DNA of 37,591 nt, taken from contig JAEKLB010000036.1 of the NCBI GenBank assembly GCA_019510095.1, forward strand, positions 1-37,591. The letters are read 5' to 3'. This DNA comes from Acidobacteriota bacterium. Lineage in GTDB: Bacteria; Actinomycetota; Acidimicrobiia; Acidimicrobiales; CADCSY01. Each line of letters begins with the position of its first letter. Positions within the stretch are counted from its first letter, which is position 1. A program made the position numbers and the translations under genes. Under the pieces are notes generated by a model. It saw nothing but the letters and a program-made list of their open reading frames with translations. It had not been told where the DNA came from and did not search any database. Of this stretch, positions 1-6,599 are shown one piece after another.

Positions 1-48
1 GCTGCCATCGGCCTGGTGCTCAACGTGCATGCCAGGCGCTTCTCGTGA
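1..48 (+). CDS. 3' end of an upstream gene (partial, unknown)
   Basis: An open frame runs from the first base to a TGA at 46-48. It encodes AAIGLVLNVHARRFS, a hydrophobic stretch followed by a basic tail, which would fit the last membrane segment and cytoplasmic end of a membrane protein. Only 15 codons are visible, so no family can be named and even its coding status is uncertain. The next gene starts 57 bases later on the same strand. Confidence 0.3.
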   Translation, partial: AAIGLVLNVHARRFS

Positions 49-105
49 CCATTTCCGAACAAGATTTCCTCAAGTGCCTGGGGATAGCCGACGATCACAG
101 CTGGG

Positions 106-2436
106 ATGTCGAGTCGCGAGTTGATCGACGAGGGTAAGAAGGCCCGCGACTCGGCGTCGGGCCGCGTCTCGGGTGTCTTCATCGTCGTCGCCAGCACGTT
201 CGCGGTGCTCAACGCCCTTGGCTTGGTCCCGGGTCTGCGGGATTCGACGTTCGTCATCCTCGGTACGGCCAGTGTCTTTTGCACTCTTTACGGCCTTCGT
301 CACCATCGACCGAAGCTTCGCTGGCCGTGGTGGACGATCACCGTGGCGCTCGGTCTGTTCGTCGCCGGCGGCGCGGCTCGGGCGACCTTCGGCGGTGTCG
401 GTGATCTGACCGCACACCGCTCCCTGATCCCGGACTCGATCACGATCCCGGGCTACCTCCTGTTCGGCGCAGGACTGAGCGCGATCGCCACGGCTCGTCG
501 CCGCGGGCAAGAGGGCAATCTCGACACCCTGCTCGACGCACTCGTCGCGGCCATGGCGGCCATGGCGCTGGCGTGGGTCTACCTCATCACGCCGAACCTG
601 GTCCAACACCATGCCCCGCTACCCGTCCGAGTGGTGCTCGTCGCCTATCCGTCCGTCTCGGTCTTCATGGTCAGCGCGATTGCTCGCATTGCCTTCAGCC
701 CGAGCACCCGGCGAGTGCCTGCCTTCCAGCTCTTGATGGCAGCGATGGCATGCATGCTCCTTGGAGATGTGCTCTACATCCTGGTCGAGCCAGGTGTCCT
801 GATCCCGCCCCTCTGGCTGCTCGACCTGCCGTACGCCTTCGCCTTCATCCTGTTCTCGGGCTGCGTCGCGCACCCCTCGATGGCCACGCTCTGCGAGCCG
901 GTGTCAGCTGAGGAAGCCGTCCCGAGCCAGACGCGCATGAACATGGTTGCACTGGCCCTCTGCGTGCCGTCAGTCGTGATGTTGACGCGGGCTGAGACCA
1001 CGGCGAGCGACCGCATTGCTCTCTCGGCTGTGGTCATCACCCTGACCGGGCTGGCCTCCTACCGGGTCCTGCGCGCCCTACGCGCCCACGCTCGGTCCGA
1101 GGAGCGTCTTGCCCATCAGGCCATGCACGACCACCTCACCGGGCTGCCCAACCAGCTCGTCATCCGCGAGGCGCTGTCCGAGGGCTTCGCCGAGGGTCGG
1201 CGCGAGCAGATGGCGATCCTGTTCGTCGATCTCGACCGCTTCAAGCTGGTCAACGACACCCACGGTCACTCATTCGGCGACGAGCTGTTGGTCGCGGTCG
1301 CCGCTCGACTCCGGGGAGTGGACGAGGCCGCGCTCGTCGCTCGCGTTGGCGGCGACGAATTCGTGCTCGTTCTCCGGGACATCGGCTCGCGGAGCGCGGC
1401 GATAGCGATCGCCGAGCGCGTTCGTCATGTCTTCGGTGAGCCGTTCAGACTCGGGACGGCCGAGGTGTACTCGTCGGCAAGTGTTGGCATCGCCTTCGCC
1501 ATGGACGCCGGTCCCGAGGTCGATGCAGAGGACATGATCCGCGACGCGGACACCGCGATGTACGAAGCGAAGGCTCATGGCCGGGACTCTGTGGCGGTGT
1601 TCGATCCGGCCATGCGCGAGCGAGTGACTGAGCGCCTCGGCCTTGAAAGCGATCTACGCCGGGCGCTCGAGAACAGGGAGCTCCGTCTTGCGTACCAACC
1701 GGTCATTCGCTATCCGGCCGGCCCCATAGACAGCGTGGAGGCCCTCGCCCGCTGGAACCATGAAACGTGGGGCGACGTGTCGCCGACTCGGTTCGTGCCG
1801 GTGGCGGAGGACACGGGACTCATCGTGGAGCTCGGGCACTGGGTGATCCGCGAGGCGTGCAGTGCCCTGGCCGGCTGGCGGCGCACCCTTCCGGGGGCCG
1901 AGCACCTCCAAGTCGGCATCAATCTCTCCGCCCGCCAGTTCCGCGACCCAACCCTGCTCGAGGTGATCCAGCAGGCGCTCCTCGACAACGACTTGCCAGC
2001 CGAGGCGGTGTGTCTCGAGCTGACCGAGTCGCTGCTGATCGACGAGCCAGAGACGGCGACCGAGCTCCTCTCCGCGTTTCACGCCCTGGGCATCCGCCTC
2101 GCCATCGATGACTTCGGCACCGGGTACTCGTCGCTGGCGTACCTCAAGAGGTTCCCGGTCGATGTGGTGAAGATCGACCGGTCGTTCGTCGAAGGGCTCA
2201 ACCGAGCTGACAGCTCAGACGAGACGCTCGTGGCCGCGATCGTCGCCATGGCCGGTGCCATGTCCATGACGACGATCGCCGAAGGCGTCGAGACGCCGGC
2301 CCAGGAGACGAAGCTGATCGGGCTGGGTTGCGATGCCGGCCAGGGCTTCCTCTACTGCCGGCCGATCCCGGCGGAGGAGATCCCGGCAGTGTTGCGCCGA
2401 ATAGCGGCGACCGAGTCGTCACTGCCGTCCTTGTAG
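106..2436 (+). CDS. Membrane-anchored GGDEF-EAL protein (cyclic di-GMP turnover)
   Basis: This 776-residue protein has a multi-pass N-terminal membrane domain (about residues 23-320, roughly eight to ten hydrophobic segments), then a GGDEF domain and an EAL domain. The cyclase signature GGDEF is intact at residues 415-419. No RxxD inhibitory site lies at the usual distance before it, so product inhibition may be absent. The EAL signature is at 545-547, followed by DDFGTGYSS near 668, KIDRSFV near 689 and AEGVET near 725, so the phosphodiesterase side also looks catalytically complete. The family makes or degrades cyclic di-GMP; which activity dominates cannot be read from sequence. The membrane domain resembles integral sensory domains, but its ligand is unknown. 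The ATG at 106 lacks a clear Shine-Dalgarno sequence, so a slightly later start is possible. Its last 85 bases overlap the end of the convergent acyltransferase-like gene. Confidence 0.9.
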   Translation: MSSRELIDEGKKARDSASGRVSGVFIVVASTFAVLNALGLVPGLRDSTFVILGTASVFCTLYGLRHHRPKLRWPWWTITVALGLFVAGGAARATFGGVGDLTAHRSLIPDSITIPGYLLFGAGLSAIATARRRGQEGNLDTLLDALVAAMAAMALAWVYLITPNLVQHHAPLPVRVVLVAYPSVSVFMVSAIARIAFSPSTRRVPAFQLLMAAMACMLLGDVLYILVEPGVLIPPLWLLDLPYAFAFILFSGCVAHPSMATLCEPVSAEEAVPSQTRMNMVALALCVPSVVMLTRAETTASDRIALSAVVITLTGLASYRVLRALRAHARSEERLAHQAMHDHLTGLPNQLVIREALSEGFAEGRREQMAILFVDLDRFKLVNDTHGHSFGDELLVAVAARLRGVDEAALVARVGGDEFVLVLRDIGSRSAAIAIAERVRHVFGEPFRLGTAEVYSSASVGIAFAMDAGPEVDAEDMIRDADTAMYEAKAHGRDSVAVFDPAMRERVTERLGLESDLRRALENRELRLAYQPVIRYPAGPIDSVEALARWNHETWGDVSPTRFVPVAEDTGLIVELGHWVIREACSALAGWRRTLPGAEHLQVGINLSARQFRDPTLLEVIQQALLDNDLPAEAVCLELTESLLIDEPETATELLSAFHALGIRLAIDDFGTGYSSLAYLKRFPVDVVKIDRSFVEGLNRADSSDETLVAAIVAMAGAMSMTTIAEGVETPAQETKLIGLGCDAGQGFLYCRPIPAEEIPAVLRRIAATESSLPSL

Positions 2437-3254
2437 TTCGCCGCCAGGCACGCCTCGCGGACGACGGTGGCCAGGCGATCCCAATCAGGCGCGGCAACTG
2501 CTTCCTCGTGCCCGGTTCCGTGGAAGAACAGATCGTGCAGCACCGGCTTCGCGTCGAGGAGCCGGTCGCGCCACTCGGCGATGTCACACCACACCGGCCG
2601 ACTCGAGGCCGAACCCAGATAGGGCCCAGCCGCGACTCCCTCGAAGGAGCGGAACAGGCTGGCGAGCTGCCACTGGAGCATGCGGAGCACGGCGGTGTCG
2701 AGGATGGCGACGAGGAACTCGTTGCCCCAGCGGGTCCCGGTCATGAAGAGGGCCTGGTACAGCGACAGGCTGACCAGACCGGCAGCGGCTTGTCCCCGGT
2801 AGTCCGGTGAGACGGCGAGGGTGGCGACGTCCCAAACAGCGTGGGTCCGGGGTGCGCCGTCGGTGCCGGCGATCACCTCTGCCGGATCCTTGCCCCACTC
2901 GCGGGCGAGGTCGTTGAGGCTCTTGAGCCCGGCGCCTGACGGCAGGATCACCCGCATGACGCCGGCGGTCACCCGGCGGCGATGGTCGATGACGACGAAG
3001 AAGAAGCTCGACGCCTCGTACGGGTCGTACTCGGCGGCCAGCAACTCGGGGGAGTCGCCGAAGGACTCCCGGAAGACCGAGCGCTCGAGTTGGCGGCCCA
3101 GCTCGGCACCGGGCTCGTCGGATCGGAAGCCGTAGAGGCCGAATGGCTCGGTGACGCCCTCCGGTACGACCTGCCCGATGAGAACGCTCTCCTCGAGGCG
3201 GCTGAGGTCGATGGTGCGGATGTCGATGCTGTTGAAGTCGAGGATGTCGGTCAT
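2352..3254 (-). CDS. LuxI-like (acyl-homoserine-lactone-synthase-fold) acyltransferase
   Basis: A 300-residue soluble protein. Residues 56-105 carry the LuxI-type signature order: LERSVFRESFG (compare the LuxI N-terminal R..F...W region), then EYDPYE at 75-80 (compare E-[FY]-D-x-[YF]-D), then a strand SSFFFVVID, then AGVMRVILPS with Arg101 where LuxI enzymes have their conserved RLLP-like Arg. A GNAT-like segment VSPDYRGQ lies further on. LuxI enzymes (about 200 residues) join S-adenosylmethionine to an acyl group to make homoserine lactone signals; related GNAT-fold enzymes make N-acyl amino acids. This one is longer and has Glu80 in place of the second Asp, so its substrate is open. The start ATG overlaps the upstream stop (TGATG) and follows a strong AGGGAG site, so translation is coupled to the SpeH-like gene. 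The family call rests on motif reading only. Confidence 0.6.
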   Translation of the reverse strand: MTDILDFNSIDIRTIDLSRLEESVLIGQVVPEGVTEPFGLYGFRSDEPGAELGRQLERSVFRESFGDSPELLAAEYDPYEASSFFFVVIDHRRRVTAGVMRVILPSGAGLKSLNDLAREWGKDPAEVIAGTDGAPRTHAVWDVATLAVSPDYRGQAAAGLVSLSLYQALFMTGTRWGNEFLVAILDTAVLRMLQWQLASLFRSFEGVAAGPYLGSASSRPVWCDIAEWRDRLLDAKPVLHDLFFHGTGHEEAVAAPDWDRLATVVREACLAANYKDGSDDSVAAIRRNTAGISSAGIGRQ

Positions 3255-3646
3255 CAGAACTCCCTTGCCACGATCTGGTCAGCGTCGAAGAAGCGCTGGG
3301 TGAACTCGACGACCCGGGCCGGGTCGAAGGCCTTGCACGTGTAGATGTCGACGCTGAAGAACCGCACGGGTCGGTCCCAGGCGTAGAAGTGGGCGCCCGA
3401 GGTCTCCCAGTGCACCCAGCCGGCCCAGCCGTACAGCGGGGACTCATGGGTGACCGGATCGGTGAGGACGACCATGTCGGTCACGTCCCCGAGCTGTCGC
3501 AGGTAGTCGCAGATCTGCTCGCGGGAGATGAGCTCGGGGCAGGTCCCTTCGACCACCAGCCGCTGCCGGTGGATCATAGGCGCCAAATCGGGCATTTCCC
3601 CTGGTGAACGTGCGATTGTCGGGTGGGTCAACGTCGAGAGAACCAT
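3254..3646 (-). CDS. S-adenosylmethionine decarboxylase-like (SpeH-like) protein
   Basis: A 130-residue protein whose second half aligns without gaps to the SpeH active-site region: YGWAGWVHWETSGAHFYAW against the family pattern YG..G...(x)ESHLTIHTW, then SVDIYTCK against AVDVFTCG, then FDPARVVEF against DPWKA. SpeH enzymes self-cleave at a serine to form a pyruvoyl cofactor and decarboxylate S-adenosylmethionine for spermidine synthesis. The cleavage serine (Ser83) and the catalytic cysteine (Cys104) are kept, but the preceding Glu is Thr82, the following His is Gly84, and the processing His five residues after the serine is Tyr88. No spermidine synthase is in the window. The start at 3646 is favoured because TACCGT (3654-3659) ends seven bases before it, as in other leaderless genes here; Met18 (codon at 3595) and Met24 are alternatives. 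It is the first gene of a coupled pair with the LuxI-like gene. Confidence 0.65.
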   Translation of the reverse strand: MVLSTLTHPTIARSPGEMPDLAPMIHRQRLVVEGTCPELISREQICDYLRQLGDVTDMVVLTDPVTHESPLYGWAGWVHWETSGAHFYAWDRPVRFFSVDIYTCKAFDPARVVEFTQRFFDADQIVAREF

Positions 3647-3653
3647 GGATGAA

Positions 3654-3684
3654 ACGGTACGACGGACCCCAGAACCATTGTCAA
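3654..3684 (-). promoter_or_regulatory. Putative promoter of the SpeH-like/LuxI-like operon
   Basis: On the minus strand TTGACA (3679-3684) is followed after 19 bases by TACCGT (3654-3659). The ATG at 3646 then lies seven bases further, so transcription would begin at or next to the start codon. The sequence is visibly A/T-rich against a G/C-rich background. Assigned by eye from hexamers and spacing. Confidence 0.5.
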
Positions 3685-3696
3685 TTAGTCAACAAT
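3677..3696. promoter_or_regulatory. 20-bp imperfect palindrome over the -35 region (possible operator)
   Basis: The outer five bases ATTGT (3677-3681) and ACAAT (3692-3696) are perfect inverted copies, and the 10-bp half sites match at 7 of 10 positions. ATTGTC also recurs at 3695-3700. The dyad covers the proposed -35 box of the operon, which would suit a repressor or a LuxR/TetR-type regulator. No such regulator gene is visible in the window. Confidence 0.35.
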
Positions 3697-3801
3697 TGTC
3701 ATCGTTGTGACGGCCCGCGGCCGATGACATGTCCTAGTTCCAACCGCGAAGCGTGGTCAGGCGACCACAAAGTTGTTCGAGCGCCGCGGTCGGCGGGCGA
3801 A

Positions 3802-3822
3802 CCCTTGACCTGAGGTCAAGGG
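3802..3822. promoter_or_regulatory. Perfect 21-bp palindrome containing a -35-like TTGACC
   Basis: Two 10-base arms, CCCTTGACCT and its exact inverse, flank a single central G. The left arm holds TTGACC (3805-3810), and an 18-base spacer leads to TAGTGC (3829-3834), so this could be an operator overlying a promoter for the radical SAM gene. It could alternatively form a short hairpin. A second hexamer, TAGGCT (3875-3880), lies closer to that gene. Confidence 0.4.
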
Positions 3823-3891
3823 GGGGCCTAGTGCGTGTAAACGTCCCGCACCGGGCGTCGCGGCGCTGCGGCGGTAGGCTCCGTGCTGATC

Positions 3892-5820
3892 ATGACCTCG
3901 CTCTGGCCGCAGCTCGAGCCCTTGCTCGCGCAGGTGGAGAAGCCAGCCCGTTACATCGGCTGCGAGGACGGCGCCCTTGAGCCAACCCTCTCGGCAGGCG
4001 ATGTGGCGTGGCTGTTGGTCTATCCCGACACCTACGAGATCGGGTTGCCCAACCAAGGCCTCCAGATCCTCTACGAGCTGTTGAACGAGCACGCCGGTGC
4101 CATCGCCGAGCGGGCCTATGCCCCCTGGACCGATCTCGAGGCGCTGCTTCGGGACAACGGCCTGCCCTTGTTCAGCGTCGACACCCACCGCCCGGCTGGC
4201 GAGTTCGACGTCCTCGCCTTCAACCTGTCGGCGGAGCTCGTCTACACCAACGTCCTGAACTGCATCGACCTGGCCGGGGTGCCGGTGCGGGCGGCTGATC
4301 GCGCCGATCACGACCCGATCGTCATCGCCGGTGGCCACTGCACCTACAACCCCGAGCCCCTCGCGGACTTCCTCGACGCGGTGGTGTTGGGTGACGGCGA
4401 GGAGGTGATCGCCGAGATCTCCGACGTCATCGCCAGCTGGAAGGGCGCCGGCGGCGTCGAGCGACAGCAGCTCCTCATGTCGCTCGCCCAGATCACCGGT
4501 GTCTACGTTCCGAGCCTCTACGACGTCCGCTTCGACGGGCCGGCGGTGGCGTCGATCGAGCCCCGATATGTCGGTGTCCCGGCCCGGATCGAGAAGCGGA
4601 CCGTCACCGATCTGGGCGAGTGGCCCTACCCGAAGCACCAGCTGGTGCCCCTCACCGAGGTCGTGCACGACCGCCTCAACGTCGAGGTCTTCCGGGGGTG
4701 CACGCGCGGTTGCCGGTTCTGCCAGGCCGGGATGATCACCCGCCCGGTGCGTGAGCGCCCTGCGGACCAGGTCCGGACGATGGTCTCCGAGGGGCTGCGC
4801 CGCACCGGCTACGACGAGGTGGCGCTGACCAGCCTCTCGACCGCCGACTTCAGCGGCATCGAGCAGGTCGTCGGCGACATCGTGGGTTGCGGCGACAACA
4901 TCTCGGTGAGCCTGCCGAGCCTGCGGGTCGACGCGTTCACCGTCGGCATCGCCAACCAGCTCCAAGGCGGGCGGCGCACCGGCCTGACCTTCGCTCCCGA
5001 GGCCGGCACGTGGCGCATGCGCCAGGTCATCAACAAGCTGATCCGGGAAGAGGATCTCTACGCTGCCGTCGACGCTGCCTTCTCCCAGGGTTGGCGCCGG
5101 GTGAAGCTCTACTTCCTGACCGGGCTGCCGAGTGAGACCGACGAGGACACCCTCGGCATCGCCGCCCTCGCCCGCAACTGCGCTGCCATCGGCCGGAAGC
5201 ACACGTCGGGTGCGTCGGTCACCGTGTCGGTCGGTGGCTTCGTTCCCAAGCCGTTTACGCCGTTCCAGTGGTTCGGCCAGAACACGGCCGAGGAGCTCAC
5301 CCGCAAGATGTACCTCCTTCGCGACGCCCTGCGACGCGAACGGGGAGTGCAGTTCAAGTGGCACGACCCCAAGGCCACCCTCGTCGAGGGCATCGCCAGC
5401 CGAGGTGATCGCCGGCTCGGCGCCGTGATCGAGCAGGTCTGGCGGCGGGGAGGCACCTTCCAGGAGTGGTCGGAGCACTTCGACCTCAACCTCTGGCTCG
5501 ACGCCCTGGCAGACCATGGCCTCTCGGTCGAGGACCTCGTCTACCGCCACCGCGCCGAGGGCGAGACCCTGCCCTGGGACCACCTCTCCGCCGGGCTCCA
5601 CAAGGACTTCCTGTGGCAGGACTGGCGGGACGCCTTGGCCGAGGTCGGCCTGCCCGACTGCCGCTGGACGCCCTGTTACGACTGCGGCGCCTGCACCGGC
5701 TACGCGCTCGAGCACGTGGTCGCGTCGGCCGTCCCGCCGGCCGGCGGGAGCCAGGGGACCGGCCAGGACCTCTCGACCGGGGGCTGGGTGCCGGTCGAGC
5801 TGGTTGGGGTTCGGCCGTGA
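3892..5820 (+). CDS. B12-binding-like radical SAM protein (TIGR03960 family)
   Basis: A 642-residue protein. The N-terminal part (about 20-200) resembles a B12-binding region (VYPDTYEIGLPNQGLQILYE), and a radical SAM domain follows with the Cx3CxxC cluster motif at Cys270, Cys274 and Cys277 (GCTRGCRFC). The tail holds a further Cys cluster (CYDCGACTGY). Proteins of this family sit beside DUF2344 proteins and RNase E/G in many Gram-positive genomes, and the pair may form one enzyme acting on tRNA or ribosomal RNA; the reaction is not established. The same context is seen here: the next gene overlaps by GTGA and then comes rne. ATG at 3892 is chosen over the GTG at 3883 because TAGGCT (3875-3880) ends too close to the GTG to precede it on an mRNA. 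Confidence 0.9.
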   Translation: MTSLWPQLEPLLAQVEKPARYIGCEDGALEPTLSAGDVAWLLVYPDTYEIGLPNQGLQILYELLNEHAGAIAERAYAPWTDLEALLRDNGLPLFSVDTHRPAGEFDVLAFNLSAELVYTNVLNCIDLAGVPVRAADRADHDPIVIAGGHCTYNPEPLADFLDAVVLGDGEEVIAEISDVIASWKGAGGVERQQLLMSLAQITGVYVPSLYDVRFDGPAVASIEPRYVGVPARIEKRTVTDLGEWPYPKHQLVPLTEVVHDRLNVEVFRGCTRGCRFCQAGMITRPVRERPADQVRTMVSEGLRRTGYDEVALTSLSTADFSGIEQVVGDIVGCGDNISVSLPSLRVDAFTVGIANQLQGGRRTGLTFAPEAGTWRMRQVINKLIREEDLYAAVDAAFSQGWRRVKLYFLTGLPSETDEDTLGIAALARNCAAIGRKHTSGASVTVSVGGFVPKPFTPFQWFGQNTAEELTRKMYLLRDALRRERGVQFKWHDPKATLVEGIASRGDRRLGAVIEQVWRRGGTFQEWSEHFDLNLWLDALADHGLSVEDLVYRHRAEGETLPWDHLSAGLHKDFLWQDWRDALAEVGLPDCRWTPCYDCGACTGYALEHVVASAVPPAGGSQGTGQDLSTGGWVPVELVGVRP

Positions 5821-6599
5821 TCCGCTTCCGTCTCCGCCACACGAAGTTGGGGAAGCTGCGGTTCATCAGCCACCGCGACATCGCCCGGGTGTGGGAGCGA
5901 GCGCTGCGCAAGGCCGACATGCCGGTCGCCTACACCGCCGGCTTCTCGCCCCGCCCGAAGCTGGCGTTCGGGCTCGCGCTCTCCACCGGCCACGAGTCGA
6001 TGGCCGAGTACCTCGACATCGAGCTCCGCCCCGATGAGGGCCTCGAGATCGATGTCACGACCTTGCCCGAGCGGCTGAACGAACAGCTGCCACCGGGCAT
6101 CGATGTCACCGCCGCCGCCCCCTTGGCGCCGGGAACGCTGTCACTGCAGGAATCCGTGACGTCCTGCACCTGGCGGATCGAGGTCCCCGGCCTCGCTCCG
6201 GCGGCCGTCTCCGACCTGGCGACCGCGGCACTTGCCGCCGATGCCCTGGTCCTGACCCGTGTCCGCAAGGGCAAGGAGGTCACCGATGACCTCCGGCCCG
6301 CAATTCTGTCCCTGACCATCACCGGGCCCACCGCGACCGGCACCGAGCTCGAAGCAGAGCTCGCTGTCCATCCGCGCAGCGTCCGCCCCGCCGAGCTGCT
6401 CCGGGCCATATCGCCTGGTCATCCGCTCGTCGAGGGGCGCGTGCTGCGGGTCGCCCAGTGGACCTGGCGCGACGGCGCCCGGCACGAGCCGCTGGCGACG
6501 TCGCAGCCCCCACGAGAGGACCCTGATGTCCGACCCCGCGTCGCCGCTGCCGTCGAACGAGCCCAACCACAACCATTCGGAGAGCGCCTCCTCGCCTGA
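5817..6599 (+). CDS. DUF2344 (TIGR03936) protein, partner of the radical SAM protein
   Basis: A 260-residue protein beginning VIRFRLRHTKLGKLRFISHRD, the typical start of DUF2344 proteins, followed by GFSPRPKLAFGLALSTGHES. The GTG start at 5817 overlaps the stop of the radical SAM gene (GTGA), which indicates translational coupling and a stable pairing of the two products; in some bacteria the two domains are one polypeptide. The biochemical role is unknown. The C-terminal 30 or so residues look poorly structured, and their DNA also encodes the start of rne in another frame (74-base overlap), so this tail may be a by-product of read-through to the next available stop. Confidence 0.85.
   Translation: MIRFRLRHTKLGKLRFISHRDIARVWERALRKADMPVAYTAGFSPRPKLAFGLALSTGHESMAEYLDIELRPDEGLEIDVTTLPERLNEQLPPGIDVTAAAPLAPGTLSLQESVTSCTWRIEVPGLAPAAVSDLATAALAADALVLTRVRKGKEVTDDLRPAILSLTITGPTATGTELEAELAVHPRSVRPAELLRAISPGHPLVEGRVLRVAQWTWRDGARHEPLATSQPPREDPDVRPRVAAAVERAQPQPFGERLLA

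Noticed and set aside
3757-5715. Long minus-strand open frame of 652 codons opposite the radical SAM gene
   Set aside because: It mirrors a well-supported gene, has low-complexity composition typical of antisense frames in G/C-rich DNA and no recognisable domain.
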